Shown here: piece after piece, positions 26,064-34,422 of the stretch
How the letters are laid out: every line of letters starts with the position of its first letter
Position numbering within the stretch: the stretch's first letter is position 1
Origin: Micromonospora tulbaghiae
GTDB lineage: Bacteria > Actinomycetota > Actinomycetes > Mycobacteriales > Micromonosporaceae
Direction of reading: 5' to 3'
NCBI RefSeq assembly: GCF_900091605.1
Contig: NZ_FMCQ01000002.1
Location: 434,001 to 498,000 of the forward strand
DNA: 64,000 nt
Notes under the pieces: model-generated
Databases searched by the model: none
What the model was told of the DNA's origin: nothing
What the model saw: the letters and a program-made list of their open reading frames with translations, nothing else
Position numbers and translations under genes: made by a program

Positions 26064-26675
26064 ATGGAACCCGGCCGCCCCGGGCGGTGTCATGGAAGCA
26101 GACCGACGGCGGAGGCTGCCCTGGACGACGAAGAACTCGTCACCCGCGTACGCGCCGGCGACCGGGAGGCGTACGAAGCCCTGGTCGCCCGGCACACCGC
26201 GTCCGCGTACCGGACGGCGGTGCTGCTCGGCGCCGGTCCGGACGCCGAGGACGTGGTCCAGGAGGCGTTCGTGAAGGCGTACCGGAAACTGTCCCGCTAC
26301 CGGTCCGAGGCGTCGTTCCGGTCCTGGCTGCTCGCGATCGTCGCCAACGAGACCCGGAACCTGCACCGGACGCGCAACCGGCGGGACGGGCTGACGCTGC
26401 GCGCGGCGGCGGCCGACCCGGTCGCGACGGTCACCGCCGACGACGGGCTCGGCGCCGTGCTGGCGGCCGAGCGACGGGCCGCGCTGGTCGGGGCGCTGCG
26501 CCGGCTACCCGAGCGCGACCGCGAGGTGATCGTCTGCCGCTACCTGCTCGACCTCGGGGAGGACGAGACGGTGACCGTGCTGGGGCTGCCCCGGGGCACC
26601 GTGAAGTCACGGACCCACCGGGCGCTCGCGAAGCTGCGTGCCCTGCTGGACCGGGAGGGGGCGCAACGTGGATGA
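26064..26675 (+). CDS. ECF-type RNA polymerase sigma factor
   Basis: Region 2 (DREAYEALVARHTASAYRTAVLLGAGPDAEDVVQEAFVKAYRKL...FRSWLLAIVANE) and region 4 (LPERDREVIVCRYLLDLGEDETVTVLGLPRGTVKSRTHRALAKLR) are complete. 203 residues from the in-frame ATG at 26064. The natural N-terminus may instead be a CTG at 26121, which follows GGAGG by five bases and would give the usual LDDEELV start of this family (184 residues). It overlaps the next gene by eight bases, the usual layout for a sigma factor and its membrane-bound partner. Confidence 0.85.
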   Translation: MEPGRPGRCHGSRPTAEAALDDEELVTRVRAGDREAYEALVARHTASAYRTAVLLGAGPDAEDVVQEAFVKAYRKLSRYRSEASFRSWLLAIVANETRNLHRTRNRRDGLTLRAAAADPVATVTADDGLGAVLAAERRAALVGALRRLPERDREVIVCRYLLDLGEDETVTVLGLPRGTVKSRTHRALAKLRALLDREGAQRG

Positions 26676-27381
26676 CCTGGAACGGGAGCTTCGTGAGCTG
26701 ACCGGCTGGCTGGAGCCGGCGCGTACGCCCGACCTCACCACGCGGGTCCGCGCCCGGCTCGACGCGCCGGCGCCGCGCCGGCGGTGGCGGTACGTGCTGG
26801 CCGCCGCGCTCGCCGCCCTGCTCGTGGCGGCGCTGCCCCCGGGCCGGGCGGCGGTCGCCGGCGCGGTGACCGGGCTGCTGCGGTTCTCCGGTGTCGTCGT
26901 CGACACCGCACCCGCGCCGCCACCCGCCGGCACGCCCTCACCGCTGCCCGCGCAGCACCAGGTCGCGCTCGCCGAGGCGCAGCGGCAGGTCCGCTTCCCG
27001 ATCCGGGTGCCGGCCCGCCTCGGCGCGCCGGAACGCGTGCTCGTCGCCGATCCGGACGGCACCGGCGCCCACCGGGTCGTCAGCCTGCTCTACCGCGGCG
27101 GGACGGTCCGGCTGGACGCCTTCGACGGCTCGCTCGACATCGTGTTCCACAAGCGGTCCGCCGGGGCGGACGTGACGCTCACCCAGGTCGGCGGCGAGTT
27201 CGCGATCTGGGTCGGGGGTCCGCACGCGCTCGCGTACGTGGACCGCTCGGGCACGGAACGGGTCGCCACCGCGCGGTTGTCCGCCGCCACGTTGATCTGG
27301 GAGCGGGCCGGGGTGAGCTACCGGCTGGAGGGGGATCTCACCCGTGAGCAGGCGCTCGACGTCGCGTCCTCGGTGGAGTGA
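26668..27381 (+). CDS. Putative membrane anti-sigma or sigma-associated protein
   Basis: 237 residues. A short cytoplasmic N-terminal part (DDLERELRELTGWLEPARTPDLTTRVRARL) leads to one membrane helix (YVLAAALAALLVAALP, about 37-53) and an extracytoplasmic domain with the beta-rich core VVSLLYRGGTVRLDAFDG. No zinc anti-sigma HxxxCxxC motif is visible. Start GTG at 26668 after GGGAGGGG, overlapping the sigma gene by eight bases. Role as regulator of that sigma factor is inferred from position and topology only. Confidence 0.65.
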   Translation: MDDLERELRELTGWLEPARTPDLTTRVRARLDAPAPRRRWRYVLAAALAALLVAALPPGRAAVAGAVTGLLRFSGVVVDTAPAPPPAGTPSPLPAQHQVALAEAQRQVRFPIRVPARLGAPERVLVADPDGTGAHRVVSLLYRGGTVRLDAFDGSLDIVFHKRSAGADVTLTQVGGEFAIWVGGPHALAYVDRSGTERVATARLSAATLIWERAGVSYRLEGDLTREQALDVASSVE

Positions 27382-27448
27382 GCGCGGCGGGAACCTCGGG
27401 GCGCCGGGCGGTGTCCTGAAGACGAGAGTCGTCGACGGGGGAGGCCGG

Positions 27449-28003
27449 ATGTCCGTTCCGAGAAGAGTCCTGCTGGTGTCGGTCCTGCTGCTGGCCGGTT
27501 GCAGCGGCCCGGCCGCTGTCCCGGCCACCACGCCCGCCACGGTTCCGGCCACCACGCCCGCCACGGTTCCGGCCACCACGTCCGCCACCGAACCGGCCGT
27601 GCCTGCGGCCTGCGCCGAACGGCTGGAGACCGGCCGGCTGCCGGACTGGGCGGACGCCGGGTTCAGCGGCGACACCCGGGTGCGGCACGTCTTCGGCACC
27701 CGGGGCGACATCGTCGCGATCCTGTTCGCGTACCCGCTGGTGCACGCGCGCGACGACGGCGCGAACAACAAGATCCTCTGGGTGGCCCGCCCCGAGACCG
27801 GCCGGTCCGATCCGGCGCAGCGGACCCCGCTGGTGATCACCGCGACGCGGGACGGGACGGACACCCCGGTCGTCCGGGAGGTGGACGGCGGACCCGGGCC
27901 GTCCATCGTCGACCTGCCGGCCGCCGGGTGCTGGCGGCTGCGACTGGACTGGTCCGGCCGCACCGACACGATGGATCTGGTCTACCGGCCGGCGCCCCGC
28001 TGA
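27449..28003 (+). CDS. Hypothetical lipoprotein with Pro/Thr repeat linker
   Basis: 184 residues. Lipobox LLLAGCSG with C18. The mature N-terminus carries near-perfect repeats of an eight-residue unit (VPATTPAT) encoded by 24-bp direct repeats around 27520-27590, a flexible wall-spanning linker. The globular part follows (CAERLETGRLPDWADAGFSG..., GCWRLRLDWSGRTDTMDLVY). Family not recognised. It lies 67 bases after the sigma/partner pair and may be a target or part of that unit. Confidence 0.7.
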   Translation: MSVPRRVLLVSVLLLAGCSGPAAVPATTPATVPATTPATVPATTSATEPAVPAACAERLETGRLPDWADAGFSGDTRVRHVFGTRGDIVAILFAYPLVHARDDGANNKILWVARPETGRSDPAQRTPLVITATRDGTDTPVVREVDGGPGPSIVDLPAAGCWRLRLDWSGRTDTMDLVYRPAPR

Positions 28004-28040
28004 CCGGCATGGCCGCTGCCGGTCCGGGTAACGCTGCGTC

Positions 28041-28601
28041 ATGGCGAAGTACACCGAGCCGGAACTGCGGGAGCGCCTCAAGGCCGAGATCCGCGCCTCC
28101 GACAAGGGCGGACGGCCGGGGCAGTGGTCGGCCCGCAAGTCGCAGCTGCTGACGAACGAGTACAAGAAGGCCGGCGGGGGATTCGAGGGCCCGAAGGACG
28201 CACGGCAGCGCTCGCTGCAACGCTGGGGCGGCGAGAAGTGGCAGACCCGCAGCGGTGACACGCGCGCCCGCAACGGCGGCGAAACCCGCCGTTACCTGCC
28301 CGAACAGGCGTGGGAGGAGCTGTCGGAGAACGAACGGCGCGCCACCGACACCTGCAAGCGCCGCGCGTCGCGCTCCGGCCGCCAGTACGTGCCGAACACG
28401 GGCCCGGCGAAGCGGGCCCGCCGGGACGCCACGGCCGCCGAGCAGATCAACGAGTTGCCGGTGACCGAGGCGGTCAAGCTGGTCCGCGACCTCGACACCC
28501 GCCAGCTCGACGCGGCGCTGCGCCGGGAGCGCGGCGGCAAGGCCCGAAAGACGCTCATCGGACGGCTGGAGTCGGAACTGGGCCGGCGCCGGGCGGCGTG
28601 A
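28041..28601 (+). CDS. DUF5872-like basic protein
   Basis: 186 residues, rich in Arg, Lys and Glu, without membrane segments. The N-terminal half (YTEPELRERLKAEIRASDKGGRPGQWSARKSQLL, KWQTRSGD, RYLPEQAWEEL) resembles the DUF5872 proteins found in actinobacteria and some phages; this family call is from memory and moderate. The C-terminal part is a helical Arg-rich tail (VKLVRDLDTRQLDAALRRERGGKARKTLIGRLESELGRR). Charge and helices would allow nucleic-acid binding. Single gene, ended by the hairpin at 28625-28654. Confidence 0.65.
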   Translation: MAKYTEPELRERLKAEIRASDKGGRPGQWSARKSQLLTNEYKKAGGGFEGPKDARQRSLQRWGGEKWQTRSGDTRARNGGETRRYLPEQAWEELSENERRATDTCKRRASRSGRQYVPNTGPAKRARRDATAAEQINELPVTEAVKLVRDLDTRQLDAALRRERGGKARKTLIGRLESELGRRRAA

Positions 28602-28624
28602 GCGCGGACCGGCCGGACACAGGC

Positions 28625-28654
28625 GGCGGGGCCGGTCACCGGACCGGCCCCGCC
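28625..28654. terminator. Bidirectional hairpin between convergent genes
   Basis: A perfect 12-bp stem GGCGGGGCCGGT (28625-28636) / ACCGGCCCCGCC (28643-28654) with a six-base loop, between the DUF5872-like gene and the convergent xylanase gene. Confidence 0.7.
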
Positions 28655-28670
28655 GTGGTGCGCTCGTCGT

Positions 28671-29864
28671 CTAGCGGCGCGGGTGCTGCGGGATGCGCGG
28701 CAGCACGTAGGGCGGACCGGAGAAGATCAGGTCCGACTTCAGCTCGTGGTACGCGAGCTTCGGCTGGTAGTTCTCGTCGTACACGGTGGCCAGGCCCTCC
28801 GGCGGGTCGGAGAACGCCCCGGGCACCCAGGAGTGCTTGTCGGTGAAGCCCCAGAGGGTGAACGACAGGCAGTGCCGCTCGGCCAGGCAGGCCTGCATCA
28901 GCACGCTGAAGTTCGCCGCGGACGCCTGCAGGCGCGGGTTGATCTCCGCGGAGTCGCCGGCCTCCACCCCCTCGGTGATCTGGCTGCGCACGTCCACCTC
29001 GGTGAGGGCCGTGGCCAGCCCGAGCCCGGCGAACTTGCGCAGCGCCGCGGCCACCTGGAGCGTGCTGAAGTTGCCGTACTGGGTGCCCAGGTGGCCCTGT
29101 GCGCCCACGCCGTCGATCGGCACGCCCTTGGCCCGCAGGTCACGGGCCATGTTGTAGACGAACTGCGTCTTGTCGTCGGCCGGGTTGCCGGAGCCGAACG
29201 CCTCGATGTTGTAGTCGTTGTAGAACAGCAGCGCCTTCGGATCGGCGGCGCGGGCCCAGCGGAACGCGTCGGCGATGTAGCCGGGCCCGAGGTTCTGCGC
29301 CCAGAATCCCTTGTAGTGCAGGGTGGACGGGGTGTCCCAGGGGTCGCTGACCGCCTCGTTCACCACGTCCCACTGCCAGATCTTGCCCTTGAAGTGGGTG
29401 ACCACGGCGGTGATGTGGTTGCGCAGGATCTGGCGCAGCTCGGCCTTGCTGATCGAGCCGTCCGCGACGCCGCTGGTCAGCCACGCGGGCAACTGGTTGT
29501 GCCAGACCAGCACGTGGCCCCGGACCCGCTGGTTGTTCTTGCGGGCGAAGTCGATCAGCTCGTCGGCCGGGCCCCAGTTGTAGGTGCCCCGGGTGGGTTC
29601 GAGGCTTTCCCACTTCATCACGTTCTCGGCGGTGACCGTGGAGAACTCGGACGCGGCCAGTTCGCGGTACCGCGGCTCGGCGGCGTCGTTGAGAGCGGCC
29701 ATGTCCACGGCGGTGCCCACGTACAGGCCGTGGCGCTTGGCCAGCTCCCGCAGGCTCTGCGCGGCCGGGTCGTACGGCCGTCCGGCCGTCGCGGGTACGA
29801 CGTTGAGGGCGGTGGCGGTCACGACGGCGACGGCGCCTGCGGCGAGCCAACGTCTCAGCTTCAT
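28671..29864 (-). CDS. Secreted GH10 endo-1,4-beta-xylanase
   Basis: 397 residues. The signal peptide (MKLRRWLAAGAVAVVTATALNV, cut near residue 28) precedes a single GH10 TIM barrel. The acid/base is E170 in WDVVNEAV and the nucleophile E289 in TEVDVR. WHNQLPAWL and the LWGFTDKHSWVPG loop are typical GH10 subsite residues. No carbohydrate-binding domain follows. The ATG at 29864 has AAAGGAA upstream; an ATG nine codons earlier lacks a site. It releases xylo-oligosaccharides outside the cell, which the transporter at 31215-34383 can import. Its promoter carries CGAAA/TTTCG boxes. Confidence 0.92.
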   Translation of the reverse strand: MKLRRWLAAGAVAVVTATALNVVPATAGRPYDPAAQSLRELAKRHGLYVGTAVDMAALNDAAEPRYRELAASEFSTVTAENVMKWESLEPTRGTYNWGPADELIDFARKNNQRVRGHVLVWHNQLPAWLTSGVADGSISKAELRQILRNHITAVVTHFKGKIWQWDVVNEAVSDPWDTPSTLHYKGFWAQNLGPGYIADAFRWARAADPKALLFYNDYNIEAFGSGNPADDKTQFVYNMARDLRAKGVPIDGVGAQGHLGTQYGNFSTLQVAAALRKFAGLGLATALTEVDVRSQITEGVEAGDSAEINPRLQASAANFSVLMQACLAERHCLSFTLWGFTDKHSWVPGAFSDPPEGLATVYDENYQPKLAYHELKSDLIFSGPPYVLPRIPQHPRR

Positions 29865-29977
29865 GGTCGTTCCTTTCGGGAGGGTGCGCACAGCCGGGGG
29901 CCGGCGGTGGCGGTGCCGGGAACGCCGCGGCGTGGAACGGACCGGCGGGCGCCCGGGTGGACGGACGGTGCGGGCTT

Positions 29978-30023
29978 CCGAAACTTCCGGTCTGGCTTCC
30001 GGAAGTAGCCCGAAACATTACGG
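29978..30023. promoter_or_regulatory. Repeated GTTTCGG/CTTCCGGAAG boxes at the xylanase promoter
   Basis: Three elements follow each other: CCGAAACTTCCGG (29978-29990), the perfect palindrome CTTCCGGAAG (29996-30005) and CCGAAACATTACGG (30010-30023). On the minus strand they read as GTTTCGG boxes at and just downstream of the -10. CGAAA-type boxes are known at actinomycete xylanase genes. Repressor binding is inferred. Confidence 0.5.
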
Positions 30024-30044
30024 ACGCCGATAGCCGTCCGTCAA
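30015..30044 (-). promoter_or_regulatory. Xylanase promoter
   Basis: Minus strand: TTGACG (30044-30039), an 18-base spacer, TAATGT (30020-30015). The leader to the ATG at 29864 is about 145 bases. Confidence 0.55.
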
Positions 30045-30074
30045 TCACCCGGACCGTGTGGGTGAGGTGGTGCC

Positions 30075-31079
30075 TCAGCGCAGCGCGCGGCAGGAGGCCC
30101 GGACGACCAGCTCGGTAGGGAGCTGGATGTGCGTGTCCCTCTCGACGCCCGCGATGAGGTCGATCAGCAGGCGCAGCGACTCGGCGCCCATGCGTTGCAG
30201 CGGCTGCCGGATCGTGGTGAGTGGAGGGTCGACGAGTGCCGACTCGGGGATGTTGTCGAAGCCGATGACCGACAGGTCGTCCGGTACGCCGAGGCCGAGG
30301 CCGCGGGCGACGTCCACGGTGGAGATCGCCGAGAGGTCGTTGCCGGCGAAGATCGCGGTCGGTCGGTCGGGGAGCGCGAGCAGTTCGGCGGCCGTGCTGG
30401 CGGCGGTCTCGGTACGGAAGCCGCCGACCCGTACGAGCCGCTCGTCCACCGGCACGCCCGCGTCGGCCATCGCCTTGCGGAACCCGGCCTCGCGCAGGCG
30501 GGCCGACTCCAGGTCGGGCCGGCCACTGATGTGCGCGATCCGCCGGTGCCCGAGCGACAGCAGGTGATCGGTGGCCAGCACCGCGCCGGCGAAGTTGTCG
30601 GAGTCGACCGTGGGCAGGCCGGACGGGCCGGTGTGCGGGTCGACGGCCACCACGTGGAAGCCGTGCTTGGTCTCGACCACGGTCGGCGTCACGATCACCG
30701 CGCCGTCGATGAGCGTGCCGGACAGCCGGGCCAGCGAGCGCCGCTCCCACCCTATGGCCGCGCCCTCGCCGTCACCGCTGGAGTAGGCGAGCAGCTGGTA
30801 ACCGCTGCCGGCGACCTCCCGGGACGCGCCCTTGAGCAGCTCGGTGGAGAACGGCTCGAACTCGGCGACCAGGATGCCCAGCACGTTGGTGCGGTGGCTG
30901 CGCAGGCTCTGCGCCCCCAGGCTGGCCTCGTACCCGAGCTCGTGGATGACCTGCTGGACGCGCTCGACGGTGGCCTGCGCGACGCCGTACCGGCCATTGA
31001 CAACCTTGGATACGGTTGCCACCGAGACGCCGGCCGTACGTGCCACGTCCGACATCTTGACGCGCTGCTCGAACACCAC
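30075..31079 (-). CDS. LacI-family regulator of the xylobiose operon (BxlR-like)
   Basis: 334 residues. HTH KMSDVARTAGVSVATVSKVVNGRYGV, hinge ELGYEASLGAQSLRS, then the effector domain (NVLGILVAEFEPFSTELLKG ... VIGFDNIPESALVDPPLTTIRQP). Divergent from a BxlEFG-BxlA-type operon, the arrangement known for bxlR in Streptomyces. The GTG at 31079 lies seven bases behind TATCAT (31092-31087), suggesting a leaderless mRNA; an internal ATG at 31055 starts the HTH and cannot be excluded. It probably binds the palindrome at 31124-31139 and may also control the xylanase gene directly downstream on the same strand. Confidence 0.85.
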   Translation of the reverse strand: MVFEQRVKMSDVARTAGVSVATVSKVVNGRYGVAQATVERVQQVIHELGYEASLGAQSLRSHRTNVLGILVAEFEPFSTELLKGASREVAGSGYQLLAYSSGDGEGAAIGWERRSLARLSGTLIDGAVIVTPTVVETKHGFHVVAVDPHTGPSGLPTVDSDNFAGAVLATDHLLSLGHRRIAHISGRPDLESARLREAGFRKAMADAGVPVDERLVRVGGFRTETAASTAAELLALPDRPTAIFAGNDLSAISTVDVARGLGLGVPDDLSVIGFDNIPESALVDPPLTTIRQPLQRMGAESLRLLIDLIAGVERDTHIQLPTELVVRASCRALR

Positions 31080-31123
31080 GCCGACGATGATAGAGGGCGC
31101 TCCCGGCCGGATCGAAGACGATG

Positions 31124-31139
31124 TCGAAAACGTTATCGA
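31124..31139. promoter_or_regulatory. LacI-type operator in the divergent xylobiose promoter region
   Basis: TCGAAAACGTTATCGA, a 16-bp palindrome around the LacI-family core AACGTT with one mismatched pair. It lies between the divergent regulator and transporter promoters, seven bases before the -35 of the latter. The sequence differs clearly from the ara operators, as expected for a separate repressor. Confidence 0.65.
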
Positions 31140-31145
31140 TACCGA

Positions 31146-31174
31146 TTGACTTCACGTTACGGCCCTGTAAAACT
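31146..31174 (+). promoter_or_regulatory. Promoter of the xylobiose transporter operon
   Basis: TTGACT (31146-31151), then TAAAAC (31168-31173) after 16 bases. The ribosome site GAGGAGA lies at 31203-31209. Confidence 0.5.
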
Positions 31175-31214
31175 CCCCGGCAGGTAACCCGGCTAAGTGG
31201 TCGAGGAGACATCT

Positions 31215-32525
31215 ATGGCGATGAAGCGCCGTGCTGGTGCCGTCCTGGCACTGTTTGTGACAAGCGCTCTGCTGGCCTCCGCGTGCAGCGGTGGTGGCGA
31301 CGACGAGAAGGCCGCCGAGAGCGAGCTTTACAAGAACCCGGTGACGTTGACCTGGTGGCACAACGCCTCGCAGGACGGGCCCGGCAAGACGTACTGGGAG
31401 AAGGTCGCCAAGGACTTCTCCGCCGCCCACCCGACCGTCAAGATCGAGATCGAGGCGATCGAGACGAACCAGCTCCAGCGCACCCGGCTGCCCGCCGCGC
31501 TGCTGAGCAACGACCCGCCGGACGTCTTCCAGGCGTGGGGCGGCGGCGAGATGCGCGAGCAGGTCGAGGCCGACTACCTCAAGGACATCACCGACCAGGT
31601 GAAGGGCGAGGTCGCCGACATCGGCAACGCCGCCGAGATCTGGCAGGTGGAGGGCAAGCAGTACGGCCTGCCGTACCGGATGGGCATCGAGGGCATCTGG
31701 TACAACAAGGACATGTTCGCGAAGGCGGGCATCACGGCGCCGCCGACCACCTTCGAGGAACTCAACGCCGCGGTCGCCAAGCTCAAGGCCATCAACGTCG
31801 TCCCGATCGCCCTCGGCGCCGGTGACAAGTGGCCCGCCGCGCACTGGTGGTACAACTTCGCGCTGCGTGCCTGCTCTGTCGACACGCTGAAGAAGGCCAC
31901 CAAGGACCGGACCTTCGACGACCCGTGCTTCGTCAAGGCCGGGCAGGACCTGAAGGCCTTCATCGACACCAAGCCGTTCCAGAACAACTTCATCGCCACG
32001 CCGGGTCAGAACGACCCGACCAGCGCCAACGGCCTGCTCGCCAACGGCAAGGCCGCGATGGAGCTGATGGGCGACTGGAACCGCGGCACCCTGGACACCG
32101 TCGCCACCGACAAGGCGGCCCTGGGCAAGTTCCTCGGCTGGTTCCCGGTGCCGGCGATCTCCGGCTCCGCGGGTGACCCGAAGGCCGCCCTGGGCGGCGG
32201 CGACGGCTTCGCCTGCTCCAAGAACGCCCCGGCCGAGTGCGTCGAGTTCCTCAAGTACCTCGTCAGCCCCGAGGTGCAGAAGGGCTACGCCGCCACCGGC
32301 ACCGGCCTGCCGGTCGCCAAGGGCGCGGCGGACGGCGTCACCGACCCGGCCCTGAAGTCCATCCTGGAGTCCACCTCCTCGGCCACCTACGTGCAGCTCT
32401 GGCTCGACACCGCCTTCGGCAGCACCGTCGGCAACGCGATGAACGATGCGATCGTCGCGATCTTCGCCGGCAACGGGACACCTGAGAAGGTCGTCTCGGC
32501 CATGAAGGCGGCCGCAAGCAAGTGA
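31215..32525 (+). CDS. bxlE: Xylobiose-type ABC transporter substrate-binding lipoprotein
   Basis: 436 residues. Lipobox LLASACSGG with C24 as lipid anchor. CUT1-family extracellular solute-binding fold: VTLTWWHNAS begins the first lobe, DVFQAWGGGEMREQVEAD and YRMGIEGIWYNKDMFAKAG line the ligand site, and AAMELMGDWNRG lies near residue 280. The ATG at 31215 has GAGGAGA five bases before it. Gene order regulator/bxlE/bxlF/bxlG/bxlA equals the characterised Streptomyces xylobiose system, so xylobiose or short xylo-oligomers are the likely ligand. The stop overlaps the next start (GTGA). Confidence 0.85.
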   Translation: MAMKRRAGAVLALFVTSALLASACSGGGDDEKAAESELYKNPVTLTWWHNASQDGPGKTYWEKVAKDFSAAHPTVKIEIEAIETNQLQRTRLPAALLSNDPPDVFQAWGGGEMREQVEADYLKDITDQVKGEVADIGNAAEIWQVEGKQYGLPYRMGIEGIWYNKDMFAKAGITAPPTTFEELNAAVAKLKAINVVPIALGAGDKWPAAHWWYNFALRACSVDTLKKATKDRTFDDPCFVKAGQDLKAFIDTKPFQNNFIATPGQNDPTSANGLLANGKAAMELMGDWNRGTLDTVATDKAALGKFLGWFPVPAISGSAGDPKAALGGGDGFACSKNAPAECVEFLKYLVSPEVQKGYAATGTGLPVAKGAADGVTDPALKSILESTSSATYVQLWLDTAFGSTVGNAMNDAIVAIFAGNGTPEKVVSAMKAAASK

Positions 32526-33520
32526 CGTCCGCATCGCAGACCCGTATGCCCGCCGGCGGCGTGACCGCGCCGCCGGCGGGCCTCCGGCCCGGCGCACGAG
32601 CCGCCTCACGCCGCGCCGAGACCCGCCGCAAGTGGTACGAGATCATCGGGCTCACCACGCCGGCGGTCCTCATCTACGTGCTGTTCGTGCTGGTGCCGAT
32701 GGGCTTCGCGTTCTACTACAGCCTGTTCCGCTGGCGCGGCGTCGGCCCGCCCACCGAGTACGTCGGCTTCCGCAACTACGCGCTCGCGTTCCAGGACCCG
32801 ATCTTCCTCGACGCGCTGCGCAACAACGCGATCATCGTGTTCGGCTCGCTGCTCATCCAGGGGCCCGTCGCGCTCGGCATCGCCCTGCTGCTCAACCGCC
32901 GCTTCCGCGGACGCTCGGCCTTCCGCCTGCTGGTCTTCGTGCCGTACGTGCTCGCCGAGGTCACCGTCGGCATCATGTGGAAGCTGATCCTGACCGACGG
33001 CGGCACGCTCGACGCGCTGCTGCGGTCGGTCGGACTGGGCGGCTTCGTGCAGGCGTGGCTGGCCGACCTCGACGTGGTCATCTGGACGCTGCTGTTCGTC
33101 CTCACCTGGAAGTACGTCGGCTTCGCCATCATCCTCCTGCTCGCCGGCCTGTCGAACGTGCCACCGGAGCTGAACGAGGCGGCCGAGATCGACGGCGCGA
33201 GCTGGTGGCAGATCCAGCGCCACGTCACGCTGCCGCTGCTCGGCCCCACCATCCGGATCTGGATGTTCCTGTCGATGATCGGTTCGTTGCAGGTCTTCGA
33301 CATGGTCTGGGTGACCTCAGTGCCCGCGGTGCGCTCGCTCGGCGCCTCGGCCACCATGGCCACGTACATGGTGGACAACGGCTTCTTCGCCCGGCTGTGG
33401 GGCTACGGCAACGCGGTGGCCGTGATCCTGTTCGTCATCTCCTTCGTCGCGGCGCTGCTGTTCCAGCGGTTCCTGCTCCGCCGTGACATCGAGGGCGCCA
33501 TCACCCGGAAGGTGAAGTGA
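32522..33520 (+). CDS. bxlF: Xylobiose-type ABC transporter permease, first subunit
   Basis: 332 residues, MalF-type CUT1 permease with six main membrane segments after a charged N-terminus. The EAA loop for ATPase contact is ELNEAAEIDGASWWQIQRHVTLPLL (about residues 217-241). Start GTG at 32522 overlaps the bxlE stop, and the stop overlaps the next gene. No ATPase gene is nearby; such importers in actinomycetes usually share the MsiK ATPase encoded elsewhere. Confidence 0.87.
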   Translation: MTSASQTRMPAGGVTAPPAGLRPGARAASRRAETRRKWYEIIGLTTPAVLIYVLFVLVPMGFAFYYSLFRWRGVGPPTEYVGFRNYALAFQDPIFLDALRNNAIIVFGSLLIQGPVALGIALLLNRRFRGRSAFRLLVFVPYVLAEVTVGIMWKLILTDGGTLDALLRSVGLGGFVQAWLADLDVVIWTLLFVLTWKYVGFAIILLLAGLSNVPPELNEAAEIDGASWWQIQRHVTLPLLGPTIRIWMFLSMIGSLQVFDMVWVTSVPAVRSLGASATMATYMVDNGFFARLWGYGNAVAVILFVISFVAALLFQRFLLRRDIEGAITRKVK

Positions 33521-34383
33521 CAGTGGCCGTGAACTCCGTACCCGCCCCCTCCGCCGGGCGCCGGCCGGTGCAGTGGAACACGCCGCTGACGTACGCGTTG
33601 GCGCTCGCGGTCGCGGCCGTGTCGATCGCGCCCGTCGTGTACGTCGTCATCGGTGGTTTCCGCACCACGCCGCAGATCGTGGACGACCCGGCCGGCCTGC
33701 CGGACCCGTGGGTCTGGGAGAACTACTACCGGGTGCTCACGCAGAGCGGGTTCTGGCGGCAGGCGTTCAACAGCGCGGTGGTCGCGCTCGGCACCACGCT
33801 CGGCGTGGTGGTGCTCGGCATGGCCGCCGCGTTCGTGCTGGCCCGGTACACGTTCCGGGGACGCGAGGCGCTCTACACCTTCTTCACCCTCGGCCTGCTC
33901 TTCCCGGCCGGCGCGGCGATCCTGCCGCTGTACCTCCTGCTGCGTGACCTGAACCTGATCAACTCCTACTACGCGGTGATCCTTCCGCAGGTGGCCTTCT
34001 CGCTGCCGCTCACGATCGTCATCCTGCGGCCGTTCCTGTCGGCCATCCCGCGGGAGCTGGAGGACGCGGCCGCCATCGACGGCGCCGGCCGGCTCGGCTT
34101 CCTCTGGCGGATCGTGCTGCCGCTGTCGCGGCCCGCGGTCGTCACCGTCGGCATCCTCGCGTTCGTGGCGAGCTGGAACGCGTTCCTCCTGCCGCTGCTC
34201 GTCCTCGGGGACGTCAACCTGCACACCCTGCCGCTGGGCGTGCAGAACTTCTCCAGCCAGTACACCACCGACACCGCGGGGGTCCTCGCCTTCACGTCGC
34301 TGGCGATGTTGCCGGCGCTGCTGTTCTTCACCCTGGCGGAGAAGCAGATCGTGGGCGGTCTCCAGGGCGCGGTCAAGGGCTGA
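33517..34383 (+). CDS. bxlG: Xylobiose-type ABC transporter permease, second subunit
   Basis: 288 residues, MalG-type CUT1 permease with six membrane segments. The EAA motif ELEDAAAIDGAGRLGFLWRIVLPLS lies at about residues 185-209. Start GTG at 33517 overlaps the stop of the first permease. Pairs with it to form the channel. 39 bases separate it from the glycosidase gene. Confidence 0.87.
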   Translation: MTVAVNSVPAPSAGRRPVQWNTPLTYALALAVAAVSIAPVVYVVIGGFRTTPQIVDDPAGLPDPWVWENYYRVLTQSGFWRQAFNSAVVALGTTLGVVVLGMAAAFVLARYTFRGREALYTFFTLGLLFPAGAAILPLYLLLRDLNLINSYYAVILPQVAFSLPLTIVILRPFLSAIPRELEDAAAIDGAGRLGFLWRIVLPLSRPAVVTVGILAFVASWNAFLLPLLVLGDVNLHTLPLGVQNFSSQYTTDTAGVLAFTSLAMLPALLFFTLAEKQIVGGLQGAVKG

Positions 34384-34422
34384 GCGGCAGCGGTACCAGC
34401 ACAACCAGTGGAAAGGCACACC

